Shown in pieces: positions 1 through 6,157 of a stretch of 10,962 bases of DNA. The position numbers and the translations under genes are program-made. The stretch spans positions 1 to 10,962 of the forward strand of contig JBMLOQ010000108.1 in assembly GCA_049242885.1 (NCBI GenBank), in the 5' to 3' direction. The notes below the pieces were generated by a model. It was not told where the DNA came from and searched no databases. It was given only the letters and a program-made list of their open reading frames with translations. This DNA is from CAIVPM01 sp049242885 (GTDB lineage: Bacteria > Bacteroidota > Bacteroidia > Chitinophagales > Chitinophagaceae). Position 1 is the stretch's first letter, and the number at the start of each line of letters is the position of its first letter.

Positions 1-380
1 GTAATATTTACCAGTTTTTGGGTTGCAGCATCAATTTCACCAATACAAAAAGTATAAGCATGGTCGCCATGCCATCCATTTAAAATTACACCTAAATCTA
101 TACTTACAATATCCCCATCTTTCAGTGGATTATTATTTGGAAATCCATGAACTACCACATCATTTACACTTGCACAAATATTGTGTGGATAGCTCCCTTG
201 GTAGTTGTAAAAAGACAGTACAGCTCCGTTATCTTTAACTACTGTTTCACAAAGTTTATCAATTTGTAAAGTAGTTACACCTGGTTTAAGCATGGTCGCT
301 ACTTCTGACAATGTTGTAGAAACCAGTTGAGCAGCTGCTTTCATCAGTTCTACTTCTGCATTTGTTTTATATATTGGCAT
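1..380 (-). CDS. map: Methionine aminopeptidase, type I (N-terminal part, cut by window edge)
   Basis: Removes the initiator methionine from nascent cytoplasmic proteins, using a two-metal centre. About 126 codons are visible, roughly half of a typical 250-260 residue bacterial enzyme; the rest lies before base 1. Reading leftward, the protein begins MPIYKTNAEVELMKAAA, the usual N-terminal helix of the family. It contains the substrate-pocket histidine in VVVHGFP (His78), the metal-ligand Asp in SIDLG (Asp95) and the second metal-ligand Asp in WHGDHAYTF (Asp106), so the visible half looks intact. I chose the ATG at 380 because it gives the normal family N-terminus. An in-frame ATG at 398 would add MRRPNG, and the AGAAGG within that stretch could instead serve as the ribosome binding site for 380. 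A consensus -7 element lies upstream at 451-458. The gene follows the PPTase on the same strand with about 105 bases between. Confidence 0.95.
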   Translation of the reverse strand, partial: MPIYKTNAEVELMKAAAQLVSTTLSEVATMLKPGVTTLQIDKLCETVVKDNGAVLSFYNYQGSYPHNICASVNDVVVHGFPNNNPLKDGDIVSIDLGVILNGWHGDHAYTFCIGEIDAATQKLVNI

Positions 381-450
381 ACCGTTGGGCCTTCTCATTT
401 AAAATTTTAAAGATTGCAAATTTGCGAGTTTTTTTAGTATGAACTAAATT

Positions 451-458
451 CAAATATA
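451..458 (-). promoter_or_regulatory. Predicted -7 promoter element for map
   Basis: On the minus strand the bases read TATATTTG, an exact match to the Bacteroidota -7 consensus TAnnTTTG, about 70 bases before the map start codon. No TTG is seen at the expected -33 distance. The implied leader of roughly 60 nucleotides contains the perfect palindrome GCAAATTTGC at 416-425. The motif is visible; promoter activity is inferred. Confidence 0.4.
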
Positions 459-485
459 TTCTTGTATTTAATGTATTAAAATCAT

Positions 486-1130
486 TTAATCAAGTACATA
501 ACTCAAACATAAATTTCCAAAAAAAGTATAATGTGTTTGTAAATTAAAAATTTGATTTGGCATAATCACTGCACTCGATAAAATACCCTGCTCTCCTACC
601 TCATTATAATCAATGCTTAACATTGTTTTAAAATCTACATTTCCTAAACTATACCATTTAAATAAACTTTCTTTAATGCTCCACAACAATGTGGCATACT
701 GCAATTGAGTTTCTAATTTGTCTTGTTTATCAAAAACTTTGAGGTCAAAAATATTCCTTTCATTGTCACTTAAGAATTTAGGTACAATTTTTAACACACG
801 TTTATCAATTTGTTCAACATCAATACCAACCCTTTGTTTGGTACTCACAATAGCTGCTGCAAAATTGTTGCAATGAGAAATTGAAAAGTGAAATAAATCG
901 TTTGGCAAAAATGGTTTTCTAGTATCGGCAATTTTAATTTCATGGTAAGGAAAGTTTGGAAACAAGTATTTCAGCAAAAACCTTCCTGCTAAGTGTTGTA
1001 ATCTTTTGTGTGGATGGGTAATACTGCTCTGCAATGGCACTTCATTGGTAAAAAAACTTTCATCTTCCTCAATTTTCCAAATCGCAAGTTTTGTATGTTG
1101 GTTGATTATTTGTTGATAAAAAATAGGCAT
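486..1130 (-). CDS. 4'-phosphopantetheinyl transferase, Sfp-type
   Basis: Transfers the phosphopantetheine arm from coenzyme A to a conserved serine of acyl- or peptidyl-carrier proteins in the cytoplasm, converting them to the holo form. The 214-residue protein has the family's motifs in order: a substrate-loop region with RKPFL and FSISH (residues 71-86), GIDVE (102-106, with Mg-binding Asp104 and Glu106), and WSIKESLFK (150-158, with Glu154 and Lys158). The length is typical of two-lobed Sfp/Gsp enzymes, not of the short AcpS type. The reading frame extends two codons further to a TTG at 1136, but the ATG at 1130 is the more natural start. No carrier protein, NRPS or PKS gene is nearby, so its partner cannot be named. 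It may serve fatty-acid ACP or an aryl-polyene/flexirubin-type pathway elsewhere. It is divergent from dcd. Confidence 0.9.
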   Translation of the reverse strand: MPIFYQQIINQHTKLAIWKIEEDESFFTNEVPLQSSITHPHKRLQHLAGRFLLKYLFPNFPYHEIKIADTRKPFLPNDLFHFSISHCNNFAAAIVSTKQRVGIDVEQIDKRVLKIVPKFLSDNERNIFDLKVFDKQDKLETQLQYATLLWSIKESLFKWYSLGNVDFKTMLSIDYNEVGEQGILSSAVIMPNQIFNLQTHYTFFGNLCLSYVLD

Positions 1131-1166
1131 AGGCAAAATTGCATTTTTTGATATTCGCTTTTAGAT

Positions 1167-1174
1167 TTTATTTG
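1167..1174 (+). promoter_or_regulatory. Weak candidate -7 element for dcd
   Basis: TTTATTTG differs by one base from TAnnTTTG and lies 16 bases after a TTG at 1148-1150, in the 60-base divergent gap between the PPTase and dcd. The spacing is a little short for the Bacteroidota -33/-7 pair. A transcript starting about 7 bases downstream would have a leader of only about 10 nucleotides. Suggestive only. Confidence 0.22.
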
Positions 1175-1190
1175 CAACAATAATTTAATA

Positions 1191-1727
1191 ATGATACTTA
1201 CCGATAAAAGAATTTTAGAAGAAATTGAAAAAGGAACGATAAAAATTGAACCTTACAATAGAAACGATTTAGGTAGCAATAGCTATGATGTACATTTAGG
1301 AAGTACTTTAGCAACTTACATAGACCGTGAATTAGATGCAAAAAAGCACAATAAAATTGAATGCTTTGAAATTCCTGATGAAGGTTTTGTTTTACAGCCA
1401 CACGAGTTTTACTTAGGTGTAACTTTAGAATACACCGAAACACATGCCCATGTACCTTTTTTGGAAGGCAAATCATCTACTGGAAGATTGGGAATTGATA
1501 TTCATGCAACTGCTGGCAAAGGAGATGTAGGTTTTTGTGGCAATTGGACACTTGAGATTAGTGTAAAACAGCCTGTTAGAGTTTACAAGGGAATGCCCAT
1601 AGGACAACTAATTTATTTTCCTGTAGATGGAGAAATTGAAATAAAATACAACCAAAAGCAAAATGCTAAGTATAGTGGACAGCCCAATAAACCAGTTGAA
1701 AGCATGATGTGGAAGAATAATTTTTAG
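1191..1727 (+). CDS. dcd: dCTP deaminase (possibly bifunctional with dUTPase activity)
   Basis: Deaminates dCTP to dUTP, the precursor route to dUMP and thymidylate. It belongs to the trimeric dUTPase-fold family. The 178-residue protein begins with MILTDKRILEEIEKG and has the conserved LGSNSYDVHLG segment (28-37). The central signature is EGKSSTGRLG (92-101), with the phosphate/substrate-contacting serine and arginine (Ser96, Arg99), then HATAG (105-109) and TLEI (120-123), whose Glu122 matches the catalytic glutamate. The C-terminal tail (AKYSGQPNKPVESMMWKNNF) is the usual lid segment. SSTGRLG, HATAG and GF resemble the bifunctional dCTP deaminase/dUTPase of Methanocaldococcus and Mycobacterium more than the E. 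coli monofunctional form (SSLARLG, HVTAH, GW), so it may release dUMP directly. The ATG start is unambiguous. A cytidine deaminase lies two genes downstream. Confidence 0.93.
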   Translation: MILTDKRILEEIEKGTIKIEPYNRNDLGSNSYDVHLGSTLATYIDRELDAKKHNKIECFEIPDEGFVLQPHEFYLGVTLEYTETHAHVPFLEGKSSTGRLGIDIHATAGKGDVGFCGNWTLEISVKQPVRVYKGMPIGQLIYFPVDGEIEIKYNQKQNAKYSGQPNKPVESMMWKNNF

Positions 1728-1815
1728 TATTTAGCTTTAAATAGGTTTTATAAAATACAAATTCTAACAAAAATTAGTATCTATACTAGTTTACTACAAT
1801 TAACACAACTACTTG

Positions 1816-1823
1816 TACATTTG
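1816..1823 (+). promoter_or_regulatory. Predicted -7 promoter element for rimO
   Basis: TACATTTG matches TAnnTTTG exactly and ends only 7 bases before the rimO ATG at 1831. Bacteroidota transcription usually begins about 5-8 bases after this element, so the start site would fall at or beside the start codon. A TTTA at 1790-1793 is a poor -33 candidate. The rest of the 103-base gap after dcd holds only AT-rich sequence with no convincing terminator. Confidence 0.5.
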
Positions 1824-1830
1824 CAACCTT

Positions 1831-3138
1831 ATGAAGGTTAAAAGTTTAAAGCAAGATAAAGTTAATATCATAACACTTGGATGTAGTAAAAACTTAGTTG
1901 ATAGCGAAGTATTAAGTGCTCAATTAGTAGCCAACGAATACAGTGTTGTTCACGAAAACGAAAAACTAGATCATAACATCGTAGTAGTTAATACTTGTGG
2001 TTTTATTGATAAAGCCAAAGAAGAAAGTATAAACACCATTCTAGATCAAGTAAGTCTTAAACAAAAAGGAAAGCTCGATAAAGTATATGTAACAGGTTGT
2101 TTAAGTGAGCGTTATAGAGGTGATTTAGAAAAAGAAATCCCTGAAGTTGACGCTTGGTTTGGCACCTTAGAATTGCCTTTAATTTTACAACAATTTAATG
2201 CCGATTATAAAAAAGAATTGGTTGGTGAACGTTTCCTAAGTACACCAAAACACTATGCTTACTTAAAAATTAGTGAAGGGTGTAATAGAACCTGTTCTTT
2301 TTGTGCCATTCCATTAATGAGAGGAAAGCACGTAAGTAAATCTATTGAAGATATTGTACAAGAAGCTACTTTGCTTGTTAAAAAAGGAGTAAAAGAAATA
2401 ATGCTAATTGCACAAGAACTTACTTATTATGGATTAGATATTTACAAAAAACGTGCATTGCCAGAGCTGTTGGATGCACTTTCTAAAGTAGAAGGTTTAG
2501 TTTGGATTAAACTACACTATGCTTACCCACACAAATTTCCAATGGAAATTATTGATGCCATAAAAAAGCATGATAATGTATGCAACTACCTTGATATGCC
2601 TTTACAGCATGCAAGTAACAATATGTTAAAAGCGATGAAACGCCAAATAACAAGAGAGGAAATGGAAACTTTAATTGAAAATATAAGAGCCGAAATTCCT
2701 GATATTTGTTTGCGTACTACATTAATTACAGGTTTTCCTGGAGAAACTTTAGAAGATGTGGAAGAATTAAAAGAGTTTTTAAAAAAGCATAGATTTGATA
2801 GAGTGGGCATTTTTCAATACAGCCACGAAGAAAATACAAGTGCTTTTGATTTAATTGATAATGTACCTGCAGATGAAAAACAACGAAGAGCTCAAGAAAT
2901 AATGGAAGTGCAGCAAGAAATTTCTTTGGAAAAAAATGAAGAAAAGGTAGGTAAAACTTTTAAAGTAATTGTAGATAAAAAAGAAGCAGGGAGATATATT
3001 GGCAGAACCGAGTTTGATAGTGTAGAAGTGGATAATGAAGTCATCATAAATACAAGTAAAAAACTAGTAATAGGCAACTTTGTTGACGTAAAAATTACTA
3101 AAGCATATGATTTTGATATTGAAGGAGAATTAATTTAG
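1831..3138 (+). CDS. rimO: Ribosomal protein S12 (aspartate C3) methylthiotransferase RimO
   Basis: A radical-SAM enzyme that adds a methylthio group to the conserved aspartate of ribosomal protein S12. At 435 residues it is close to E. coli RimO. The N-terminal UPF0004 domain carries three cluster-binding cysteines: Cys18 in ITLGCSKNLVDSE, Cys56 in NTCGFI and Cys90 in VTGCLSERY. The radical-SAM motif CNRTCSFC follows, with Cys151, Cys155 and Cys158, then a TIM-barrel domain with RTTLITGFPGET and a C-terminal TRAM domain from about residue 370. LGCSKN with GCLSERY, and FCAIPLMRGKHVSK, fit RimO better than MiaB. An in-frame TTG at 1813 would add MYICNL, but it overlaps the likely -7 element and spoils the family N-terminus, so the ATG at 1831 is preferred. 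All key cysteines are present. Confidence 0.95.
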   Translation: MKVKSLKQDKVNIITLGCSKNLVDSEVLSAQLVANEYSVVHENEKLDHNIVVVNTCGFIDKAKEESINTILDQVSLKQKGKLDKVYVTGCLSERYRGDLEKEIPEVDAWFGTLELPLILQQFNADYKKELVGERFLSTPKHYAYLKISEGCNRTCSFCAIPLMRGKHVSKSIEDIVQEATLLVKKGVKEIMLIAQELTYYGLDIYKKRALPELLDALSKVEGLVWIKLHYAYPHKFPMEIIDAIKKHDNVCNYLDMPLQHASNNMLKAMKRQITREEMETLIENIRAEIPDICLRTTLITGFPGETLEDVEELKEFLKKHRFDRVGIFQYSHEENTSAFDLIDNVPADEKQRRAQEIMEVQQEISLEKNEEKVGKTFKVIVDKKEAGRYIGRTEFDSVEVDNEVIINTSKKLVIGNFVDVKITKAYDFDIEGELI

Positions 3139-3233
3139 CACTTTCACAATTAAAAGCTTTTGGTAGTTACTTAGCGTGTAGTTTAAATACTTTATTGGTT
3201 AAAATTTCGTTTTAGTAAAATAGATTGCATAAA

Positions 3234-3725
3234 ATGAATAAAAAGAAATTCAATTTTTCTTACACAGAATATAATAGTATTGGAGAATTAGCAGAAAATG
3301 ATGCTCAATTGCTATTAAAAGCACGAAAAACTGCAGAAACCGCCTATGCTCCATATTCTAACTTTTATGTAGGTGCAGCAGCATTACTAGAAAATGGTAA
3401 AATTGTTACTGGTACTAATCAAGAAAATGCAAGTTATCCTGTAACTATTTGTGCAGAAAGAAGTTTACTTTCTGGAGCTTCTAGTATTTATCCTAAGCAA
3501 AGTGTTATTGCAATGGCAATTAGCTATCATAACCATAATCCAAATACAAAAAGTATAATACCATTAAGTCCTTGTGGTATGTGTAGGCAAGCATTAGTTG
3601 AAACTGAAAAAAGATATAATCAACCAATAAGAATAATTTTAGGAGGTTTAGAAGGAAAAATTTTAATTATTGAGTCTGCAATGCATCTTTTACCATTTAC
3701 TTTTAGTGGAGAAAATTTAAAATAA
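3234..3725 (+). CDS. cdd: Cytidine deaminase
   Basis: Zinc-dependent pyrimidine salvage enzyme converting cytidine and deoxycytidine to uridine and deoxyuridine in the cytoplasm. The protein is 163 residues, a little longer than the usual 130-residue tetrameric form because of an N-terminal extension of about 20 residues. Key motifs are AYAPYSNFYVGAA (38-50), the substrate-binding TNQENASYP (61-69), CAERS (73-77, zinc ligand Cys73 and proton-shuttling Glu75) and PCGMCRQ (113-119, zinc ligands Cys114 and Cys117). The frame opens at a TTG (3225), three codons upstream; the ATG at 3234 is preferred. The 95-base gap after rimO shows no exact -7 element, so it may be read through from rimO or use a degenerate promoter. 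Its pathway is related to that of dcd, though the substrates differ (nucleoside versus nucleotide). Confidence 0.95.
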   Translation: MNKKKFNFSYTEYNSIGELAENDAQLLLKARKTAETAYAPYSNFYVGAAALLENGKIVTGTNQENASYPVTICAERSLLSGASSIYPKQSVIAMAISYHNHNPNTKSIIPLSPCGMCRQALVETEKRYNQPIRIILGGLEGKILIIESAMHLLPFTFSGENLK

Positions 3726-3734
3726 GCGTAAATA

Positions 3735-3766
3735 ATTTGTGAAAGTTTTGATGTTTTTCCACAAAT
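3735..3766. repeat. Imperfect inverted repeat after cdd (possible weak terminator or operator)
   Basis: ATTTGTG at 3735-3741 is mirrored by CACAAAT at 3760-3766 with 18 bases between. Allowing one bulged G, the stem extends by an AAA/TTT pairing. The stem is AT-rich and no clear run of T follows it, so it is a poor intrinsic terminator. It lies 10 bases after the cdd stop and just upstream of the next predicted promoter, where it could equally be a protein-binding site. Confidence 0.25.
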
Positions 3767-3791
3767 AAGGCAACATAACACTATCAACAAA

Positions 3792-3799
3792 TATCTTTG
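3792..3799 (+). promoter_or_regulatory. Predicted -7 promoter element for the lipoprotein-ytxJ pair
   Basis: TATCTTTG is an exact match to TAnnTTTG, 20 bases before the ATG of the small lipoprotein at 3820. The expected leader is about 14 nucleotides. No TTG is present at the -33 distance. This element supports the 39-codon frame being a real expressed gene and suggests that the two genes form one transcript. Confidence 0.5.
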
Positions 3800-3819
3800 T
3801 ATAAATTAAATTATAAAAA

Positions 3820-3939
3820 ATGAAAAAACTATTGACAATTGTAGTGCTAAGTGTTTTGGTTTCTACAGTGATTAGTTCTTGTGCATCTCGTAACAATGGA
3901 GGCTGCCCAACCAATAATCCTAGATATTTTAGAAGATAA
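3820..3939 (+). CDS. Very small putative lipoprotein (39 residues)
   Basis: No function is recognised. The peptide starts MKKLLTIVVLSVLVSTVISSC: two lysines, a hydrophobic stretch of about 15 residues, then a lipobox-like ISSC with Cys21 as the lipidation site. The predicted mature part is only about 19 residues, CASRNNGGCPTNNPRYFRR, with a second cysteine (Cys29) after two glycines and a basic, aromatic end. It would sit in the inner or outer membrane facing the periplasm. Reality is supported by the exact -7 element upstream, an A-rich leader, a well-formed signal sequence, and a gap of only 2 bases (TAA-TA-ATG) before ytxJ, which implies co-transcription. The C-terminal part lacks the composition of random AT-rich DNA. 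From memory, similar tiny peptides with a CPTxNP-like end occur in other Bacteroidota, but I could not check this. Confidence 0.7.
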   Translation: MKKLLTIVVLSVLVSTVISSCASRNNGGCPTNNPRYFRR

Positions 3940-3941
3940 TA

Positions 3942-4277
3942 ATGAACTGGAACAACATTGAAAATTTGCAGGATATTGATGCCGTAATACAAGCATCATT
4001 TAATAAACCTCAAGTTATATTTAAACACAGTACTACTTGTAGTATTAGCCAAATGGCTAAGAGTAGGTTAGATAGGTTTAATAATGAAGAAAATTCTATT
4101 GATTTTCATTATTTAGATTTATTACGTTTAAGACCAATATCAAACTTTATTGCAGAAAAATTTAGTGTACACCACGAATCCCCTCAAATATTACTAATAA
4201 AAAATGGTGAATGCACTTACGATGAAAGCCACATGGGCATAGTAGTTGATGATATTTTAGAACAAGCCGCTATTTAG
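3942..4277 (+). CDS. ytxJ: YtxJ/BrxC-like monothiol bacilliredoxin (bacillithiol-linked redox protein)
   Basis: A thioredoxin-fold protein thought to remove bacillithiol from S-bacillithiolated proteins in the cytoplasm. In 111 residues it shows VIFKHSTTCSISQMAKSRL (25-43). Here the CxxC of thioredoxins is reduced to a single Cys33 in TCSIS, typical of the YtxJ/DUF2847 family. The cis-proline loop characteristic of the fold is at HESPQILLI (78-86, Pro81), followed by a glycine-rich strand and a last helix. A second cysteine, Cys91, is in a less typical place (NGECTYDESH). The gene follows the small lipoprotein with 2 bases between, probably in one transcript. Its presence suggests that the organism makes bacillithiol, although no bsh genes are in this window. 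The 3' end overlaps the convergent DUF1801 gene by 8 bases. Confidence 0.88.
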   Translation: MNWNNIENLQDIDAVIQASFNKPQVIFKHSTTCSISQMAKSRLDRFNNEENSIDFHYLDLLRLRPISNFIAEKFSVHHESPQILLIKNGECTYDESHMGIVVDDILEQAAI

Positions 4278-4722
4278 TTTTTTTTATAAATTCATCTTCA
4301 TATTGCTTAATCCAATCGTTTACAGTAAATTTAGTACACAACTCTCCTATCAATTCATAAGGAATGTTTTCTAACTTTTTAAAACGGGTACAACTTTTGC
4401 CAACATCTGGCTTTCCAATATTTAAATTACTATAAGAAGTTACAAACCAATCATACATTTCTTTATTGGCATATAAACCCATATGATAAAGTGCAACAAA
4501 ATTTTTTTGCGATGCAATATTAATAAATGGCAGTGGTAACTTTGGATTGCAATGGTAACCAGGTGCATACAAGCTATGAGGCACAACATAGCCTATCATT
4601 CCATAACTCATTTCTTCTTTGAATCCTTTAGGTAAATTTTTCTTAATAATTTTTCTTAATTTTTCGATAGCCAGTTTTCTATCTTCAGCCAAATTATTTA
4701 AATATTCTTGTACAGATTCCAT
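4270..4722 (-). CDS. DUF1801 / YdhG-like domain protein
   Basis: A 150-residue cytoplasmic protein of the DUF1801 (YdhG-like) family, whose biochemical role is not established. Supporting features are the N-terminal VQEYLNNLAEDRKLAIEKLRKII helix, the KGFKEEMSYGMIGYVVPHS segment (32-50), which is the family's most recognisable part, and the PFINIASQKNFVALYHMGLY strand pair (65-84). A helical C-terminal half follows with GKSCTRFKKLENIPYELI (108-125). There is no signal peptide or membrane segment. It is separated by 104 bases from thrC on the same strand and has its own well-formed promoter in that gap. Its stop codon lies inside the end of the convergent ytxJ gene (8-base overlap), leaving no room for a separate terminator on either strand. 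Confidence 0.85.
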   Translation of the reverse strand: MESVQEYLNNLAEDRKLAIEKLRKIIKKNLPKGFKEEMSYGMIGYVVPHSLYAPGYHCNPKLPLPFINIASQKNFVALYHMGLYANKEMYDWFVTSYSNLNIGKPDVGKSCTRFKKLENIPYELIGELCTKFTVNDWIKQYEDEFIKKTK

Positions 4723-4760
4723 AAAATAGAAGTTAAATTTTTAGATTGATTATTTCTTAT

Positions 4761-4791
4761 CAAATATAAACATTTAGCCAAACCAATTCAA
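4761..4791 (-). promoter_or_regulatory. Predicted -33/-7 promoter for the DUF1801 gene
   Basis: On the minus strand a TTG (4791-4789) is followed after 20 bases by TATATTTG (4768-4761), matching both Bacteroidota promoter elements at normal spacing. This is the best-formed promoter in the window. The implied start near 4754 gives a leader of about 30 nucleotides before the ATG at 4722. The gene is therefore probably transcribed independently of thrC. Confidence 0.55.
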
Positions 4792-4826
4792 TGCAAAATT
4801 TTCATCGAGATTATTCCAAATAAATG

Positions 4827-6134
4827 TTATGTATTCATTAACCATTCTTTAAACTGCACATAATTTGCAGCCAAGGGTGTTGATTTTTTCTCTTTTTCAA
4901 AAAGGTGTTGAACACTTTTTGGAACTGGAATTTCTTGCCTCAAAACCTCTTCAATTACATTTGGAAATTTTACTGGGTGTGCAGTTGCTGCTACATATCC
5001 TTTTTGATTTGGATGGTGTTGCAAATAATTTTCTAAAGCTATGTATCCAACAGCAGTATGTGGATCTAAAATATAATTATGCTCTTTAAAAACGCTTTCA
5101 ATTGTTTCCTTTGTATCATTATCATTAATACTTACACAACTCATTTTTTGTTTTAATAAATCAGCCTTTTTACCAAACATTTCAATTACTCTAATAAAAT
5201 TGCTTGGCTTGGCAACATCCATTGCATTTGAAATAGTAGCCACACTTTGTTGTTCTGGCAAGTTATTTTCCTTGCTTTCAAACCATTTGGGAACTGTATC
5301 ATTTGCATTACAAGCAGCAATAAAATGTTTCGTAGGCAATCCCATTGTGTGTGCTAAAACGGCAGCTGCAATGTTCCCAAAGTTTCCACTAGGTACACTA
5401 ATTATTGGTGGTTGCTCATTGTTTTTTATCCATTGCTGGTAGGCGAAATAATAATACATCTGTTGGGGCAACCATCTTGCCACATTTATGCTATTGGCAC
5501 TTGTTAGTTGCTTTTTTGATGTAATATCAAAATCTTTAAATGCTTGTTTTACCAAAGCTTGGCAATCATCAAAACTACCATCAATTTCTAATGCAGTAAT
5601 GTTTTTGCCATGAGTGGTAAGCTGCAATTCTTGCACCTTACTTACTTTGTTTTTTGGAAAAAGGATAACCACTTCTACCCCATCAACACCAAAAAAACCA
5701 TCTGCTACAGCACCACCTGTATCACCACTTGTTGCCACTAAAACTGTAACTTTTTTATTGTTGTTTTGATTGAAATAACCTAAACACCTACTCATAAACC
5801 TAGCACCAACATCTTTAAAAGCTAAAGTTGGACCATGAAATAATTCTAAAGCACGTATAGAATCGCTAATTTTTACTAGTGGAAAATCGAAATTTACTGT
5901 TTGAGCCACAATTTCTTTAAGTTCTTTTGCTGGAATATCACTTCCTACAAAAGGTTGCATTACCATATATCCAATTTCTTCCTTAGATAATTGTGATAAA
6001 TTTTGAATAAAAGAAGTGGGCAGTTGAGGTATTATTTCTGGGAAATATAAACCACCATCTGGGGACTGACCTAAAACTGTTGCTTCTTTAAAACTAGCTG
6101 TATTATTTGTGTTATTTAAACTAAAAAACTGCAT
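4827..6134 (-). CDS. thrC: Threonine synthase
   Basis: PLP enzyme that converts O-phosphohomoserine to threonine and phosphate, the last step of threonine synthesis in the cytoplasm. The 435-residue length fits the bacterial form. The N-terminal MQFFSLNNT...SFKEATVLGQSPDGGLYFPE is typical of the family. The PLP-binding lysine is Lys107 in HGPTLAFKDVGARF. The phosphate-binding loop is ATSGDTGGA (134-142), followed by VVILFPKNKVSKVQELQL and the NSINVARWLPQ segment, both family-typical. PSGNFGN and HTAVGY also match. No hom/lysC or homoserine kinase gene is adjacent, unlike the thrA-thrB-thrC arrangement common in Bacteroidota. It starts 23 bases after the M14 peptidase stop, so it is probably read from the peptidase's promoter. 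No -7 element is seen in that short gap. Confidence 0.96.
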   Translation of the reverse strand: MQFFSLNNTNNTASFKEATVLGQSPDGGLYFPEIIPQLPTSFIQNLSQLSKEEIGYMVMQPFVGSDIPAKELKEIVAQTVNFDFPLVKISDSIRALELFHGPTLAFKDVGARFMSRCLGYFNQNNNKKVTVLVATSGDTGGAVADGFFGVDGVEVVILFPKNKVSKVQELQLTTHGKNITALEIDGSFDDCQALVKQAFKDFDITSKKQLTSANSINVARWLPQQMYYYFAYQQWIKNNEQPPIISVPSGNFGNIAAAVLAHTMGLPTKHFIAACNANDTVPKWFESKENNLPEQQSVATISNAMDVAKPSNFIRVIEMFGKKADLLKQKMSCVSINDNDTKETIESVFKEHNYILDPHTAVGYIALENYLQHHPNQKGYVAATAHPVKFPNVIEEVLRQEIPVPKSVQHLFEKEKKSTPLAANYVQFKEWLMNT

Positions 6135-6157
6135 TATTGAATTAATTTATGTGTATT

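Noticed and set aside
23..238. Plus-strand frame of 71 codons rich in His and Leu
   Set aside because: It lies wholly antisense to the conserved methionine aminopeptidase frame, and its composition is that of a shadow frame.
1131..1136. TTG start for the PPTase
   Set aside because: The ATG two codons downstream is the stronger start, and nothing in the family requires the two extra residues.
1198..1476. Minus-strand 92-codon frame
   Set aside because: It is antisense to dcd, has no domain signature, and is rich in Phe/Leu/Cys as expected from reversed AT-rich codons.
1728..1765. Possible terminator after dcd (GTATTT...AAATAC, TTTTATAAAA)
   Set aside because: The stems are 5-6 A/T pairs with no GC core or following T-run, within what AT-rich DNA gives by chance.
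1813..1830. TTG as the start of rimO (adds MYICNL)
   Set aside because: It overlaps the consensus -7 element TACATTTG, and the ATG at 1831 gives the normal RimO N-terminus.
3152..3161. Palindrome AAAAGCTTTT after rimO
   Set aside because: It is a self-complementary 10-mer without a loop, so it cannot form a hairpin terminator, and no supporting context is seen.
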